Shown one piece after another: positions 56,683-64,000 of a DNA stretch of 64,000 bases. Position 1 is the first letter of the stretch; the number at the start of each line of letters is the position of its first letter. The notes beneath the pieces were generated by a model, which was given only the letters and a program-made list of their open reading frames with translations, was not told the origin of the DNA and did not search any database. This DNA comes from Streptomyces himalayensis subsp. himalayensis (lineage in GTDB: Bacteria; Actinomycetota; Actinomycetes; Streptomycetales; Streptomycetaceae): assembly GCF_013778455.1 (NCBI RefSeq), contig NZ_JACEHE010000003.1, positions 367,067 to 431,066 on the forward strand, in the 5' to 3' direction. The position numbers and the translations under genes were made by a program.

Positions 56683-56913
56683 ACCATGCCACGAGGGCAG
56701 GCTGATGGCCACAACGCGCATCCGGCGCGCGGGCCGGCCTCGGCGGGCGCGCAGGGTTCCCACAGTGAGCACTCCACCACCCGGACCCGCACTGCGCGGG
56801 ATCTTCCAAGCGTCCGGCGCCGGCCACTCCGCGAGGAGTAGGCACCACCGGCACACGGGCTCGCCCACCGCACCGCCGGATCACCGGACACGACGAAATG
56901 GCTCGCAATTTTA

Positions 56914-56962
56914 TTGACGAGTCATCTATGCCTTTCCTAGAGTTCTGGTTGATGAATCAACC
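56914..56962. promoter_or_regulatory. two MarR-like sites upstream of DoxX
   Basis: TTGACGAGTCATCTATGCC (56914-56932) is nearly the same as the LLM site. GGTTGAT-GA-ATCAACC (56947-56962) is a perfect 7-2-7 palindrome. Both lie 50-100 bases before the DoxX start. Confidence 0.65.
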
Positions 56963-57013
56963 ACCACTGCGTCCACTCCGTCCCGGCGTGGGCCGCACGG
57001 AAGGAACAACCCC

Positions 57014-57385
57014 ATGTACGTCACCGCCGCTGTTCTCAGCGTCCTCCTCGCCCTTGTGACGCTGGCCGCGGGTGCACCCAAGGCACTCCTCAAGGGCGAC
57101 GTCTCCGCCGGGCTGCAGTCGCACATGGGGCTGAGCGCGGGCCTCGTCCGCTTCATCGGACTGGCCGAGGTCGCCGCCGCGGTGGGCCTGATCGTTGGCC
57201 TCTTCTGGCAGCCGCTCGGCATCGCGGCCGCCATCGGCTTCGCCATCACGATGGTCGGCGCCGTGGGTTTCCACGCCAAGACCGGCGACTACGCCGACCC
57301 GGCCACGCGGGGGAACGCCATGGCCCCCCTCGTTCTCATTGCCGTCTCAGTGGCCACTGCCGTGACGCTCGGGCTCGCGATGTGA
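57014..57385 (+). CDS. DoxX-family membrane protein
   Basis: A 123-residue membrane protein with four hydrophobic helices: VTAAVLSVLLALVTLAAG, VRFIGLAEVAAAVGLIVGLF, LGIAAAIGFAITMVGAVGFH and PLVLIAVSVATAVTLGLAM. GLxEVxxAVGLI and the HAKTGD loop are DoxX-like features. DoxX proteins are linked to thiol/radical detoxification at the membrane, but the reaction is unclear. Two MarR-like sites precede it and the second MarR gene follows on the opposite strand. Confidence 0.87.
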   Translation: MYVTAAVLSVLLALVTLAAGAPKALLKGDVSAGLQSHMGLSAGLVRFIGLAEVAAAVGLIVGLFWQPLGIAAAIGFAITMVGAVGFHAKTGDYADPATRGNAMAPLVLIAVSVATAVTLGLAM

Positions 57386-57476
57386 CCTGCACCTGGGCCG
57401 TACCGGCCACTCGGCGACGGCCGGTACGGTACACCCGGACCACGCATCACCGGGTCCGGCCGGCCGTCTTCCCGGG

Positions 57477-57944
57477 TCAGGACACGTCCTCGTCCAGCTT
57501 GCCCACTACGCGATCAGAGACCTCGGCCAGCACTCGCAGTTCTGCCGGCGTGACATGGTCGAGGAACAGTTCGCGCACCGCCTCGACATGAAGCGGGGCA
57601 GCAGCCTCGATCGCCGCACGCCCCGCCTCCGTGATCACCACGAACGCGCCGCGCCCGTCTTCAGCGCACTCCTCCCGCACCACCAGCCCCCGGCCGGCCA
57701 TCCTCGCGATGTGATGGGACATCCTGCTCTTCTCCCACTCCAGCGCACGGGCCAGATCCTGATAACGCTGCCGCCCCTCCGGCACGTCCGTCAGATTGAC
57801 CAGCACCGCGAAGTCAGCAGCCGACAAACTCGACTCGGCCTGCAACAAACGCGACAAACGACCCCCGAGCCTCTCATGCAACCGGACAAAGCTCCGCCAT
57901 GCATGCTGCTCGTCTGGCGTCAGCCACCGCACCGTCTCTTCCAT
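57477..57944 (-). CDS. MarR-family repressor (copy 2)
   Basis: A 155-residue MarR protein, same length as copy 1 and aligned to it without gaps. Winged-helix blocks are LSAADFAVLVNLTDVPEGRQ, LARALEWEKSRMSHHIARMA and GRGLVVREECAEDGRGAFVV. The shared REEC cysteine is just before the wing. Divergent from the pirin 2 gene with a 429-base gap; a GTTGACACTTCAC element lies next to its start. It probably shares operator sites with copy 1 and represses neighbouring redox genes until an electrophile or aromatic ligand binds. Confidence 0.92.
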   Translation of the reverse strand: MEETVRWLTPDEQHAWRSFVRLHERLGGRLSRLLQAESSLSAADFAVLVNLTDVPEGRQRYQDLARALEWEKSRMSHHIARMAGRGLVVREECAEDGRGAFVVITEAGRAAIEAAAPLHVEAVRELFLDHVTPAELRVLAEVSDRVVGKLDEDVS

Positions 57945-58373
57945 GAAGAAAGTGTAAACGTAGTTGACACTTCACCAAAATTGCCACGGGTCTGGCGGCA
58001 CATGATCGCCCCAGCCCCGCAGGGCCCTCCAAGGGCAGCACCACGACTCCGGAGGCGCGGCATGACCTGTCCGCCCTGACCGTCCCGGCCGCGCCTCCGG
58101 GCCCATTCCCCTTCCTCCGACACCCTGGGACCGGCAGGTCCGACCGGTCCACCCGAGGTGATGGTTCGCGCTCGTCACGGACCGGGGCCTGGCGCGCTCC
58201 GGCCTTCACCCCGCCCACGCCTGCTGGCCGGCTGCCTGGTCCGCAAGACCGGTGACCGCGCCGGCGCCGAGGTGATCCAGCTCTGCCCAGCCTCGTCGCC
58301 TGGGGCCGGTTCGGACCGCACGCCTTCTGATGGCCTGACGGCCTGACGCAACCGCAAGAGAGGGGACACACCC
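57945..58373. other. 429-bp divergent region between MarR2 and pirin 2
   Basis: Next to the MarR2 start is GTTGACACTTCAC (57963-57975), a half-dyad of the MarR type, with AAGTGT/ACACTT arms around 57948-57972. A 13-bp hairpin with a 26-base loop lies at 58049-58100 (CCGGAGGCGCGGC with GCCGCGCCTCCGG). No gene is supported. Confidence 0.5.
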
Positions 58374-59345
58374 ATGCCTGCCATCACCGTGGACGACGTG
58401 CTGGTCCTGCCGCGCCTGCCGGAGCTTGACCCGGTCGGCACGGGCTACCGGCCCGTCCGCCGCCTGACGACGGCGCAGCACGGCTTCGAGGGTGAGGGAT
58501 TTCCGGTGCGCCGGGCCTTCGCCGGGGTGCCGTTGCCGGAGCTTGATCCGTTCGTGCACATGGACCACATGGGCGAGGTCGAGCAGGCGCCGGGAGATGC
58601 CACGGGCACCCCGTGGCATCCGCACCGCGGATTCGAGACCGTCACCTACCTCATCGACGGCGCCGTGGAACACCAGGACTCCAACGGAGGCGGCGGCCTC
58701 ATCACCGACGGCGACACCCAGTGGATGACCGCGGGGGCCGGGATCCTGCACATCGAGAAGGCGCCGGAGCGGCTCGTCAGGAGCGGCGGGGTGTTCCACG
58801 GTGTGCAGCTGTGGGTCAACCTGCCCCGGGCAAAGAAGATGAGTCCGCCCCGCTACCAGGACATCCGCGGCAAACACGCCGGACTGGTCACCACCCCCGA
58901 CGGCGGCGCGCTGATCCGCGTGATAGCCGGCGACATCGCCGGGCACACCGGCCCGGGCGTCACCCACACCCCGATCACCGTCGCCCACCTCACCATCGAA
59001 CCCGGCGCCCAGGTCGACCTGCCGTGGGACCCCGCCTACAACGCGCTGGTCTACGCCCTGGCGGGCCACGGACGGGTCGGCAGCGAAGCCCGCCCGATCC
59101 GGGAGGGCCGGCTCGCCGCCTTCGGCGCGGGTGACGCACTGCGCCTGGCCGCCGACCATGTCCAGGAGTCCCGCGCCGCCAAGCTGGAGCTCTTCGTACT
59201 GGGAGGCCGCCCCATCCGCGAACCCGTCGTCCAGTACGGGCCGTTCGTAATGAACACGCCCGAAGAGGTGCAACAGGCCTTTGAGGACTATCAGGCGGGC
59301 CGACTCGGCGTCATCCCCGCCCAGCATCTTCCCCACACTTCCTGA
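58374..59345 (+). CDS. pirin-family protein (copy 2)
   Basis: A 323-residue pirin. HPHRGFETVTYLIDGAVEHQ gives the first metal histidines and GAGILHIEKAPER the His-x-Glu pair; LGGRPIREPVVQYGPFVMNT near the C-terminus is a strong pirin signature (the GRP-xxEPV block). The two pirins differ in the C-terminal cupin: this copy has the full signature, copy 1 has a diverged form (LGGPPFEEEIVMWWNFIG). Begins ATG 58374 behind GAGAGGGGA. A broken FMN reductase gene follows 50 bases later in the same direction. Confidence 0.92.
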   Translation: MPAITVDDVLVLPRLPELDPVGTGYRPVRRLTTAQHGFEGEGFPVRRAFAGVPLPELDPFVHMDHMGEVEQAPGDATGTPWHPHRGFETVTYLIDGAVEHQDSNGGGGLITDGDTQWMTAGAGILHIEKAPERLVRSGGVFHGVQLWVNLPRAKKMSPPRYQDIRGKHAGLVTTPDGGALIRVIAGDIAGHTGPGVTHTPITVAHLTIEPGAQVDLPWDPAYNALVYALAGHGRVGSEARPIREGRLAAFGAGDALRLAADHVQESRAAKLELFVLGGRPIREPVVQYGPFVMNTPEEVQQAFEDYQAGRLGVIPAQHLPHTS

Positions 59346-59394
59346 ACTTCCGTACGTGACAGCCCAACCAGGAACACCGTCAAGGGGGAGTTCA

Positions 59395-59846
59395 TTGACC
59401 AGGATCGGCATCCTCCTCGGCAGCACCCGCCCCAACCGCAACGGCGAGCAGGTGGCCAAGTGGGTCTACGACATCGCCTCCCGGCGCAACGACGCGGAGT
59501 TCGACCTCGTCGACCTGCGTGACTACCCGCTGCCGCACCTGGACTGAGCCGCTGCCGCGTCGATGGGCCAGTACCAGGGCGAGCACACGAAGAAGTGGGC
59601 GGAGAAGACCGCCTGCTTCACGGGTTCGTCTTCGTCACCCCGGAGTACAACCACAGCACGTCCGGCGTGCTCAAAAACGCCATCGACTACCTGTACAACG
59701 AGTGGAACAACAAGGCGGCCGGTTTCGTGTCGTACGGCGGGGTCGGCGGCGCCTGGGCCGTGGAGCACCTGCGGCTGGTCGTCGGCGGCACCGTCCCTCA
59801 CCGGCCCCGGCGCCACCTGGCCGAACATCCTGCGCATGGACCATAG
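59395..59846 (+). pseudogene. frameshifted and truncated NADPH-dependent FMN reductase
   Basis: TTG 59395 (GGGGGAG upstream) begins LTRIGILLGSTRPNRNGEQV with VDLRDYPLPHLD, the flavodoxin-like start of SsuE/ArsH-type FMN reductases. A one-base insertion near 59545 makes a stop; the family sequence continues in another frame (GQYQGEHTKKWAEK), shifts again near 59612, then reads FVFVTPEYNHSTSGVLKNAI, DYLYNEWNNKAAGFVSYGGV and GAWAVEHLRLVVG. The last 30-40 residues are replaced by transposase-like sequence. Non-functional. Confidence 0.85.
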
Positions 59847-60038
59847 CCGGGCGCTGCCTCACCGGCAGCTGACGAGCCTTGACGAGCGCCTAGCGGGAGC
59901 GGCGGCCCGGCCGGTCGTCCTGCCGGAGACGATCGTCGTGGACCGGGGGCAAGGTCTTCCTCTCCCGGGCGTTCACCGCTCGCCTGCGAAACCCTCGGCA
60001 TCAGCATCCAGCCCGCCCCACCCCACGCCCCCACCGCC
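59797..60038 (+). pseudogene. remnant of a Mu/TnsB-type integrase-core transposase
   Basis: In three frames the stretch reads WPNILRMDHSRALPHRQLTS, LDERLAGAAARPVVLPETIV, VDRG-KVFLSRAFTA and CETLGISIQPA. PETIVVDRGKVFLS contains the Asp of the DDE core in the rve-type transposases of large actinobacterial mobile elements, normally followed by the same A-C-x-x-L-G-I-x-x-Q-P block. At least two frameshifts and missing ends show it is dead. It abuts the truncated FMN reductase, suggesting it entered there. Confidence 0.65.
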
Positions 60039-60080
60039 AAGGCAAGGCCTCTTGTTCGAAAGGCAAGGCCTCTTGTTCGG
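60039..60080. repeat. 21-bp tandem repeat at the transposase remnant
   Basis: AAGGCAAGGCCTCTTGTTCG(A/G) occurs twice in direct succession (60039-60059, 60060-60080), right after the transposase remnant. It may be a duplicated element end or a replication slip. Confidence 0.8.
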
Positions 60081-60211
60081 CGTTCTCGCCGCGGCGGGTG
60101 ATACGTCCGGACCGGTGTTGGGTTCCCGACCGTGGTCCCGGAACCTGGCGGGCGGACGCCCTGGGGGCCGGACTCGGCTTCATGCGACCGCCCGGGCGGG
60201 GCTGTCCCGGG

Positions 60212-61357
60212 CTACCAGGAGGCCAGTGAGCCGTCCGTGTTGCGCCAGACCGGGTTGCGCCAGCGATGGCCCCGTTCGGCGGCGGACCGGACCGCGTCCT
60301 CGTCGATGGTGATGCCGAGACCGGGAGCGGTCGGGCGGTCGATGTAGCCGTCGCGGAATGTGAAGGGCGTGGTGTCGACGAGGTAGTCCAGCAGTCCGCT
60401 GCTGTCGCCGTATCCGATGCCCAGTGCCTGTTCCTGGATGAGGAAGTTGGGGATCGCGAAGTCGAGTTGGAGGCTGGCCGCGAGGGCGATCGGGCCCAGC
60501 GGGCAGTGCGGGGCCACCAGGACGTCGTAGGTCTCGGCCATCGCGGCGATCCGGCGGGTCTCGGAGATGCCTCCGGCGTGGCTGATGTCGGGCTGGGCCA
60601 CGGCGATGCCGTCGGAGAGTACCGAGCGGAAGTCCCAGCGCGAGTAGAGCCGTTCGCCGGTGGCGATGGGGATGGAGGTGGAGCGCACCACGGCGCCGAG
60701 GTCCTGGGAGAACTCCGGCAGCACCGGCTCCTCGACGAACATCGGCAGCAGGGGCTCGAGCAGGGGCAGTACGCGGCGGGACATCGCCCCGCTGAACCGG
60801 CCGTGGAAGTCGAGTGCCAGGTCGCGCTCCGGGCCGATGGCCTCGCGGACCGCGGTCACCCCGTCCACGATGGCGTTGATCGCGGCGGGCGCGGCGAGGG
60901 GCTCCAGCTGGCCGCAGGGGTTGAGCTTGACCGCCGTCATGCCCTTGGCGACCTGCGCGGCAGCCGATTCGAAGAGTTCCTCGGGGGTTGCGCCGCCGAC
61001 CCAGCCGTAGACGCGCACTCGGTCGCGGACGTGGCCGCCGAGGAGCTGGTGGACCGGGACGCCGTGGGTCTTGCCGGCGATGTCCCACAGTGCCTGGTCG
61101 ATGCCGGCCAGGGCGCTGTTCAGGACGACGCCGCCGCGGTAGAAGCCGCTCTTGGCGAGCACCTGCCAGTGCTCTTCGATGCGGGCGGGGTCCTGACCGA
61201 CCAGGTAGTCGAACATCTCCTCGACACAGCGGGCGACGGTCTGGGCCTTGCCCTCGACGATGGGCTCGCCCCAGCCGGAGATGCCCTCATCGGTATCGAC
61301 GCGCAGGAAGAGCCAGCGCGGTTCGACGAGGAAGAGCTCGTATCCAGTGATCTTCAT
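60212..61357 (-). CDS. dgoD: mandelate-racemase-type enolase, D-galactonate dehydratase-like
   Basis: A 381-residue enolase-superfamily acid sugar dehydratase. It starts MKITGYELFLVEPRWLFLRV and TDEGISGWGEPIVEGKA. Mg ligands are Asp in ALDFHGRFS, Glu in MFVEEPVLP and Glu in IATGERLYS; His in DFHGR and in QPDISHAGGI are the catalytic acid/base residues of the galactonate dehydratase group. The product would be 2-keto-3-deoxygalactonate. GGAGG precedes ATG 61357. It follows an SDR and a LacI gene in the same direction, fitting a route from a hexose through its aldonate. No 2-keto-3-deoxy kinase or aldolase is visible in the window. Confidence 0.87.
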   Translation of the reverse strand: MKITGYELFLVEPRWLFLRVDTDEGISGWGEPIVEGKAQTVARCVEEMFDYLVGQDPARIEEHWQVLAKSGFYRGGVVLNSALAGIDQALWDIAGKTHGVPVHQLLGGHVRDRVRVYGWVGGATPEELFESAAAQVAKGMTAVKLNPCGQLEPLAAPAAINAIVDGVTAVREAIGPERDLALDFHGRFSGAMSRRVLPLLEPLLPMFVEEPVLPEFSQDLGAVVRSTSIPIATGERLYSRWDFRSVLSDGIAVAQPDISHAGGISETRRIAAMAETYDVLVAPHCPLGPIALAASLQLDFAIPNFLIQEQALGIGYGDSSGLLDYLVDTTPFTFRDGYIDRPTAPGLGITIDEDAVRSAAERGHRWRNPVWRNTDGSLASW

Positions 61358-61584
61358 GGGGTGGACCTCCGGTCCTGTGCTGTGTACGGCCGGGCGGGGC
61401 CTGGGCGAGACGGCGGGCGGGTGAGTCGGTGTGGTTGGGGCGGGTGAGAGGAACTGCCCGCTCCGGAAGGAGAGTTGAGCTGTGAGGAAGTGGCTGCTGT
61501 GTGGGCGCCGGCGGCCCCCGGGATGCGGAGGCCGGGTCGTGCCTGGAGCGGGCAGGGGTCCCGCGAGGAACGAGCGAGGGCGGC

Positions 61585-62352
61585 CTACTCCTGGGAGCTG
61601 ATGCTGCGGCCACCGTCCACGAGCAGGTTCTGGCCGGTGACGAAGGCGGCGTCCTCGGAGGCGAGGAAGGCGACGGCGGCGGCGATGTCCTCGGGGGCGC
61701 CGAGCCGGCCGACGGGGGTGCGTGCGATGGCTTGCGCCTTGTACTCCGGGGGTACCTCGGCCCACAGGCCGGTGGCCACGGCTCCGGGCAGGACGGCGTT
61801 GAACCTGATCTGCCCGCCGTACTCGACGGCGAGCTGGCGGACGAGGGCGTCGATCCCGCCCTTGGCCGCCGCGTACGCGGGGAAGCCCTTGAAGCCGATG
61901 ACCGCGTGCACGGACGAGGTGATCACCACCGCGCCCCTGGCTGTCCTGAGCAGGGGCACGGCGGCCCGGACACCGTAGAAGACGGAGTCGAGGCAGAGCC
62001 GCAGCTGGTGGTGCCAGACGGCGTCGTCCAGTTCGTGTGCCGCTCCGGGCAGGTTCTGGCCGGCGTTGAGGTGGAGCACGTCGAGGCGCCCGGTCCAGGA
62101 CTCGGCCTCGGCGACGGCCTCGGCCCACTGGCCCGGCGAGGTGACGTCGAGGCGCTGGTCCTGCGCCCGCCCTCCTGCGGCGCGGATCTCCTCGGCGACG
62201 CGATGGGCGCCCTTGGCGTCCACGTCGGTGACGAGGACCGACGCTCCCTCCGCCGCCAGCCGACGGGCGGTGGCCGCCCCGATGCCGGAGGCGGCCGCGG
62301 TGAGCAGGGCCGTACGGCCCGTGAAACGCGCCGGTGCGGCGGCGACGGTCAT
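61585..62352 (-). CDS. short-chain dehydrogenase, possible sugar dehydrogenase
   Basis: A 255-residue classical SDR: ALLTAAASGIGAATARRLAA (cofactor), LHLNAGQNLPG (NAG element), ITSSVHAVIGFKGFPAYAAAKGG with the catalytic Ser-Tyr-Lys, and VTGQNLLVDGGRS. The first glycine of the TGxxxGIG motif is alanine here (TAAASGIG), which may affect cofactor binding. The start overlaps the LacI gene stop by ATGA. With a galactonate-dehydratase-like gene 227 bases downstream it could oxidise galactose or a related aldose; this is inferred from position. Confidence 0.87.
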   Translation of the reverse strand: MTVAAAPARFTGRTALLTAAASGIGAATARRLAAEGASVLVTDVDAKGAHRVAEEIRAAGGRAQDQRLDVTSPGQWAEAVAEAESWTGRLDVLHLNAGQNLPGAAHELDDAVWHHQLRLCLDSVFYGVRAAVPLLRTARGAVVITSSVHAVIGFKGFPAYAAAKGGIDALVRQLAVEYGGQIRFNAVLPGAVATGLWAEVPPEYKAQAIARTPVGRLGAPEDIAAAVAFLASEDAAFVTGQNLLVDGGRSISSQE

Positions 62353-63398
62353 GGCGTTACTCCTGGTCCTGGCGGTCTGGCCGTGGAGCCGCGCAGCACC
62401 AGCCGCGGCTCGGTCGGTACGACGACGTCTCCCACCGGCGCACTTTCGATGGTGGCCACCAGGGCGTCCACGGCCGCGGTACCCAGCTCGTACAGGGGCA
62501 TCGCCACGGTGGTCAGCGGGGGATGGAGGTGCGCGGCCACGGGCAGGTCGTCATTGCCGATCACGGAGACGTCCTCCGGAATCCTCAGGCCGAGCTCCCG
62601 GATCGCGGCCATGGCACCGATCGCCTGGGCGAGCGAGCTGGTGTAGACGGCGGTGACCGGCGGGCGCTCGCCACCGTCGGTGGGGCGCAGCAGTTCCCGC
62701 GCCGCAAAACCGCCGCCGTCCTCGGTGAAGTCCCCGGAGGCGACCGGAGCCGCATCCAGCCCGAGTGCGTCGGCGTGGCGCAGGAACGCCTCCTTGCGGA
62801 CCTCGCTGGGCGTTATCCCGGGCGGACCCGCGATGTGGCCGACTGCGCGGTGACCGAGGCCGTGCAAGTGGTCGAGCGCGGTCACGCTGGAGCGGGCGAC
62901 ATCCATCGTGACGTTGCGGCCGGATCCCGCCACGGCGCGGTTGAGGAAGACGTGGGGGACCGGGCTGCGGCTCAGGGTGTCCAGCAAAGGGTGGCCGGGG
63001 CGGGCCGAGGCGACGAGCAGCCCGTCGACCCTGCCCTCCTGCACCAGGTCGTTGAAGGACTCGTCGGCTTCCTGACCGTCGAAGTCCTCGGCCAGCAGGG
63101 AGAGATAGCCGAGCTGACGGGCGCGCTGGTAGACACCGCGAGCGATGGTGACGTACGTGGGGTTGCCGAGGGCGGGGACCAGCAGGGCCAGTACGTGCGT
63201 GCTGGCGCCGGCCAGCGCCCGGGCCCCCGAATGGGGCCGGTAACCGAGCGCCTCGGCGGCCTCATGGACGCGTCGGCGCGTCTCCGGCCGCACGGACAGG
63301 TCCTGCCTGCCGTTGAGCACCTTGGACACGGTGGCCTTGGAGACTCCGGCTCTCTCCGCCACGTCCACCAGCCTGGCCCTGACGGGCTGTTCCGGCAT
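62349..63398 (-). CDS. LacI-family regulator of the aldonate operon
   Basis: A 349-residue LacI regulator with helix-turn-helix RLVDVAERAGVSKATVSKVL, hinge SGARALAGAS and a sugar-binding core ending SVIGNDDLPVAAHLHPPLTT. ATG 63398 lies five bases after AAAGGGGG; an upstream GTG at 63404 would fall in the ribosome site. It leads the leftward SDR-dgoD operon and is divergent from a lipoprotein gene whose promoter carries a likely operator, so it probably controls uptake and breakdown of one sugar. Confidence 0.9.
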   Translation of the reverse strand: MPEQPVRARLVDVAERAGVSKATVSKVLNGRQDLSVRPETRRRVHEAAEALGYRPHSGARALAGASTHVLALLVPALGNPTYVTIARGVYQRARQLGYLSLLAEDFDGQEADESFNDLVQEGRVDGLLVASARPGHPLLDTLSRSPVPHVFLNRAVAGSGRNVTMDVARSSVTALDHLHGLGHRAVGHIAGPPGITPSEVRKEAFLRHADALGLDAAPVASGDFTEDGGGFAARELLRPTDGGERPPVTAVYTSSLAQAIGAMAAIRELGLRIPEDVSVIGNDDLPVAAHLHPPLTTVAMPLYELGTAAVDALVATIESAPVGDVVVPTEPRLVLRGSTARPPGPGVTP

Positions 63399-63883
63399 GT
63401 ACACCCCCTTTCCGGTAAGCGCCAGGGGCCGCTCGGCGTGTGCGGCGGTGGCGCGTTCTGATCCGTTAGTGACCTCTTGACACCTTCTGGCGCTGCAACT
63501 TAACGTTCGCCAAAGTTCGAGTCAACCGGTTTCCTCGGACGGAAATAGACGACTTGTCTGGGCAGAGCCGCATAAACCTGCCCATGTGAACGCAGCAGTG
63601 TCAACGCCGGATAACCGGCCATGGGCGGGGTGCGCTACAAGGCACCCCGGGAGGTCACCGCGGACGCGACCACCGTCGCCGTCGCGGTCGGACGATGCGG
63701 TGCCGACACACGTGCACGACAGCCGTGTGCGCGCCCGGTCCGGGACATCTCGCGCCACGGCCGAGTTAGCCCGGCGCTTCGCGCCCGATACCCGTCCCCA
63801 CGCCCCTACCCCGTGTCCCTTTGCCGCTCCTCCCCGCGGCAACTCCGCATTCCCATACGTCCCGCACGAAAGGCTGTCCAGTT
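63399..63883. other. 485-bp divergent control region
   Basis: Lies between the LacI gene and the Tat-lipoprotein gene. The promoter at 63477-63506 and its overlapping dyad are the only features I can support. The rightward mRNA leader would be about 370 bases. Confidence 0.5.
63477..63517 (+). promoter_or_regulatory. promoter of the lipoprotein gene with LacI-type dyad
   Basis: TTGACA (63477-63482), 18-base spacer, TAACGT (63501-63506). AACTT ... AAGTT arms (63497-63517) flank AACGTT and cover the -10 box, a plausible site for the divergent LacI protein. Confidence 0.55.
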
Positions 63884-64000
63884 ATGTCCGTCCCGACCAC
63901 AGGGTCTCTCGACAGACGTCGTTTCCTCACCTTCTCCGGTGCCGCGCTCGGCGCGGCCGCGCTGTCCGGCTGTGCCGCTTCCGTCGATGACGGCTCGGGG
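63884..64000 (+). CDS. Tat lipoprotein, probable sugar ABC binding protein, cut by window edge
   Basis: Only 39 codons are inside the window. They encode a basic start, DRRRFLTFSGAALGAAALSG and then Cys: a twin-arginine motif and lipobox LSGC typical of exported binding lipoproteins of Streptomyces ABC importers. AAAGG lies upstream of ATG 63884. Position opposite a LacI regulator and sugar-acid genes supports a sugar-binding protein as first gene of an importer operon that continues outside the window. Confidence 0.7.
   Translation, partial: MSVPTTGSLDRRRFLTFSGAALGAAALSGCAASVDDGSG

Larger units (their letters stand above)
56645..57013. other. 369-bp divergent control region between pirin 1 and DoxX
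   Basis: Holds three MarR-like dyads (56667-56682, 56914-56932, 56947-56962) and no convincing gene. Short frames inside it are Arg/His-rich and noncoding in appearance. Confidence 0.6.

Noticed and set aside
1..64000. tRNA or rRNA genes, CRISPR arrays, replication origin
   Set aside because: I looked for cloverleaf-like or conserved rRNA segments, spaced repeats and DnaA-box clusters and saw none; the short tandem repeats found are two to four units only.

Overview
The window looks like a piece of a Streptomyces (or close actinomycete) chromosome. Base composition is very GC-rich throughout, genes use third-position G/C, many exported proteins carry twin-arginine signals, and there is a very large supply of GntR, LacI, MarR, TetR and Rrf2 regulators. 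The mix of accessory catabolic operons, truncated genes, a mobile-element remnant and a coding sequence interrupted by a short palindrome is what one expects of a variable region such as a chromosome arm. I saw no rRNA, tRNA, CRISPR array or intact insertion sequence.

Layout. 0-7 kb: the 3' end of an oligopeptide-type ABC operon, an Rrf2-DsbA pair diverging from a cupin gene, and a cysteine-type leader peptide ahead of a nitroreductase and a ComB-like phosphatase. 7-18 kb: an ABC exporter half-molecule, a short-chain dehydrogenase/acyl-CoA dehydrogenase operon, and two adjacent paralogous SpoIIE-phosphatase/RsbW-kinase hybrids with sensor domains. 18-20 kb: a FadR-type regulator and a Tat-exported acetamidase/formamidase. 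20-37 kb: the most coherent part of the window, a four-carbon sugar and sugar-acid catabolic superlocus.

The C4 superlocus has three arms. Arm 1 (20.7-27.6 kb, +) encodes an LtnD-like dehydrogenase, OtnK-like kinase, OtnC-like decarboxylase, MFS transporter, OtnI-like isomerase, DenD-like dehydrogenase and a GntR regulator. This is the known L-threonate/D-erythronate route to dihydroxyacetone phosphate. Arm 2 (27.8-31.9 kb, -) is a tripartite tricarboxylate-type transporter (TctC-TctB-TctA) translationally coupled to PdxA2. Arm 3 (33.1-37.0 kb, +) is an EryC-like TIM-barrel isomerase, a fused DhaK-DhaL kinase, an RpiB-like isomerase and a TpiA-like isomerase. It fits conversion of a ketotetrose to D-erythrose 4-phosphate. 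A third GntR regulator sits between arms 2 and 3, and similar operator-like sites lie at both promoters.

37-48 kb: an orphan sugar-binding lipoprotein, a decayed acyl-CoA cluster (intact acyl-CoA dehydrogenase and hotdog hydratase; remnants of a CoA transferase, an MHS transporter and a CitE lyase), a Y-family polymerase, a TetR-controlled MFS exporter, an FAD oxidoreductase, and an ArsR-glyoxalase pair with a leaderless start. 47.9-51.8 kb: a GH42 beta-galactosidase with its LacI regulator, whose ABC transporter genes have been deleted down to one fused remnant.

52-60 kb: an island of redox/electrophile-type genes (LLM flavin oxidoreductase, two pirins, DoxX, TPR protein) with two MarR paralogues and repeated MarR-like dyads at most promoters. 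It also holds three broken genes and a transposase remnant. 60-64 kb: a galactonate-dehydratase-like enolase, a short-chain dehydrogenase and a LacI regulator, divergent from a Tat lipoprotein (probable sugar-binding protein) cut by the window edge.
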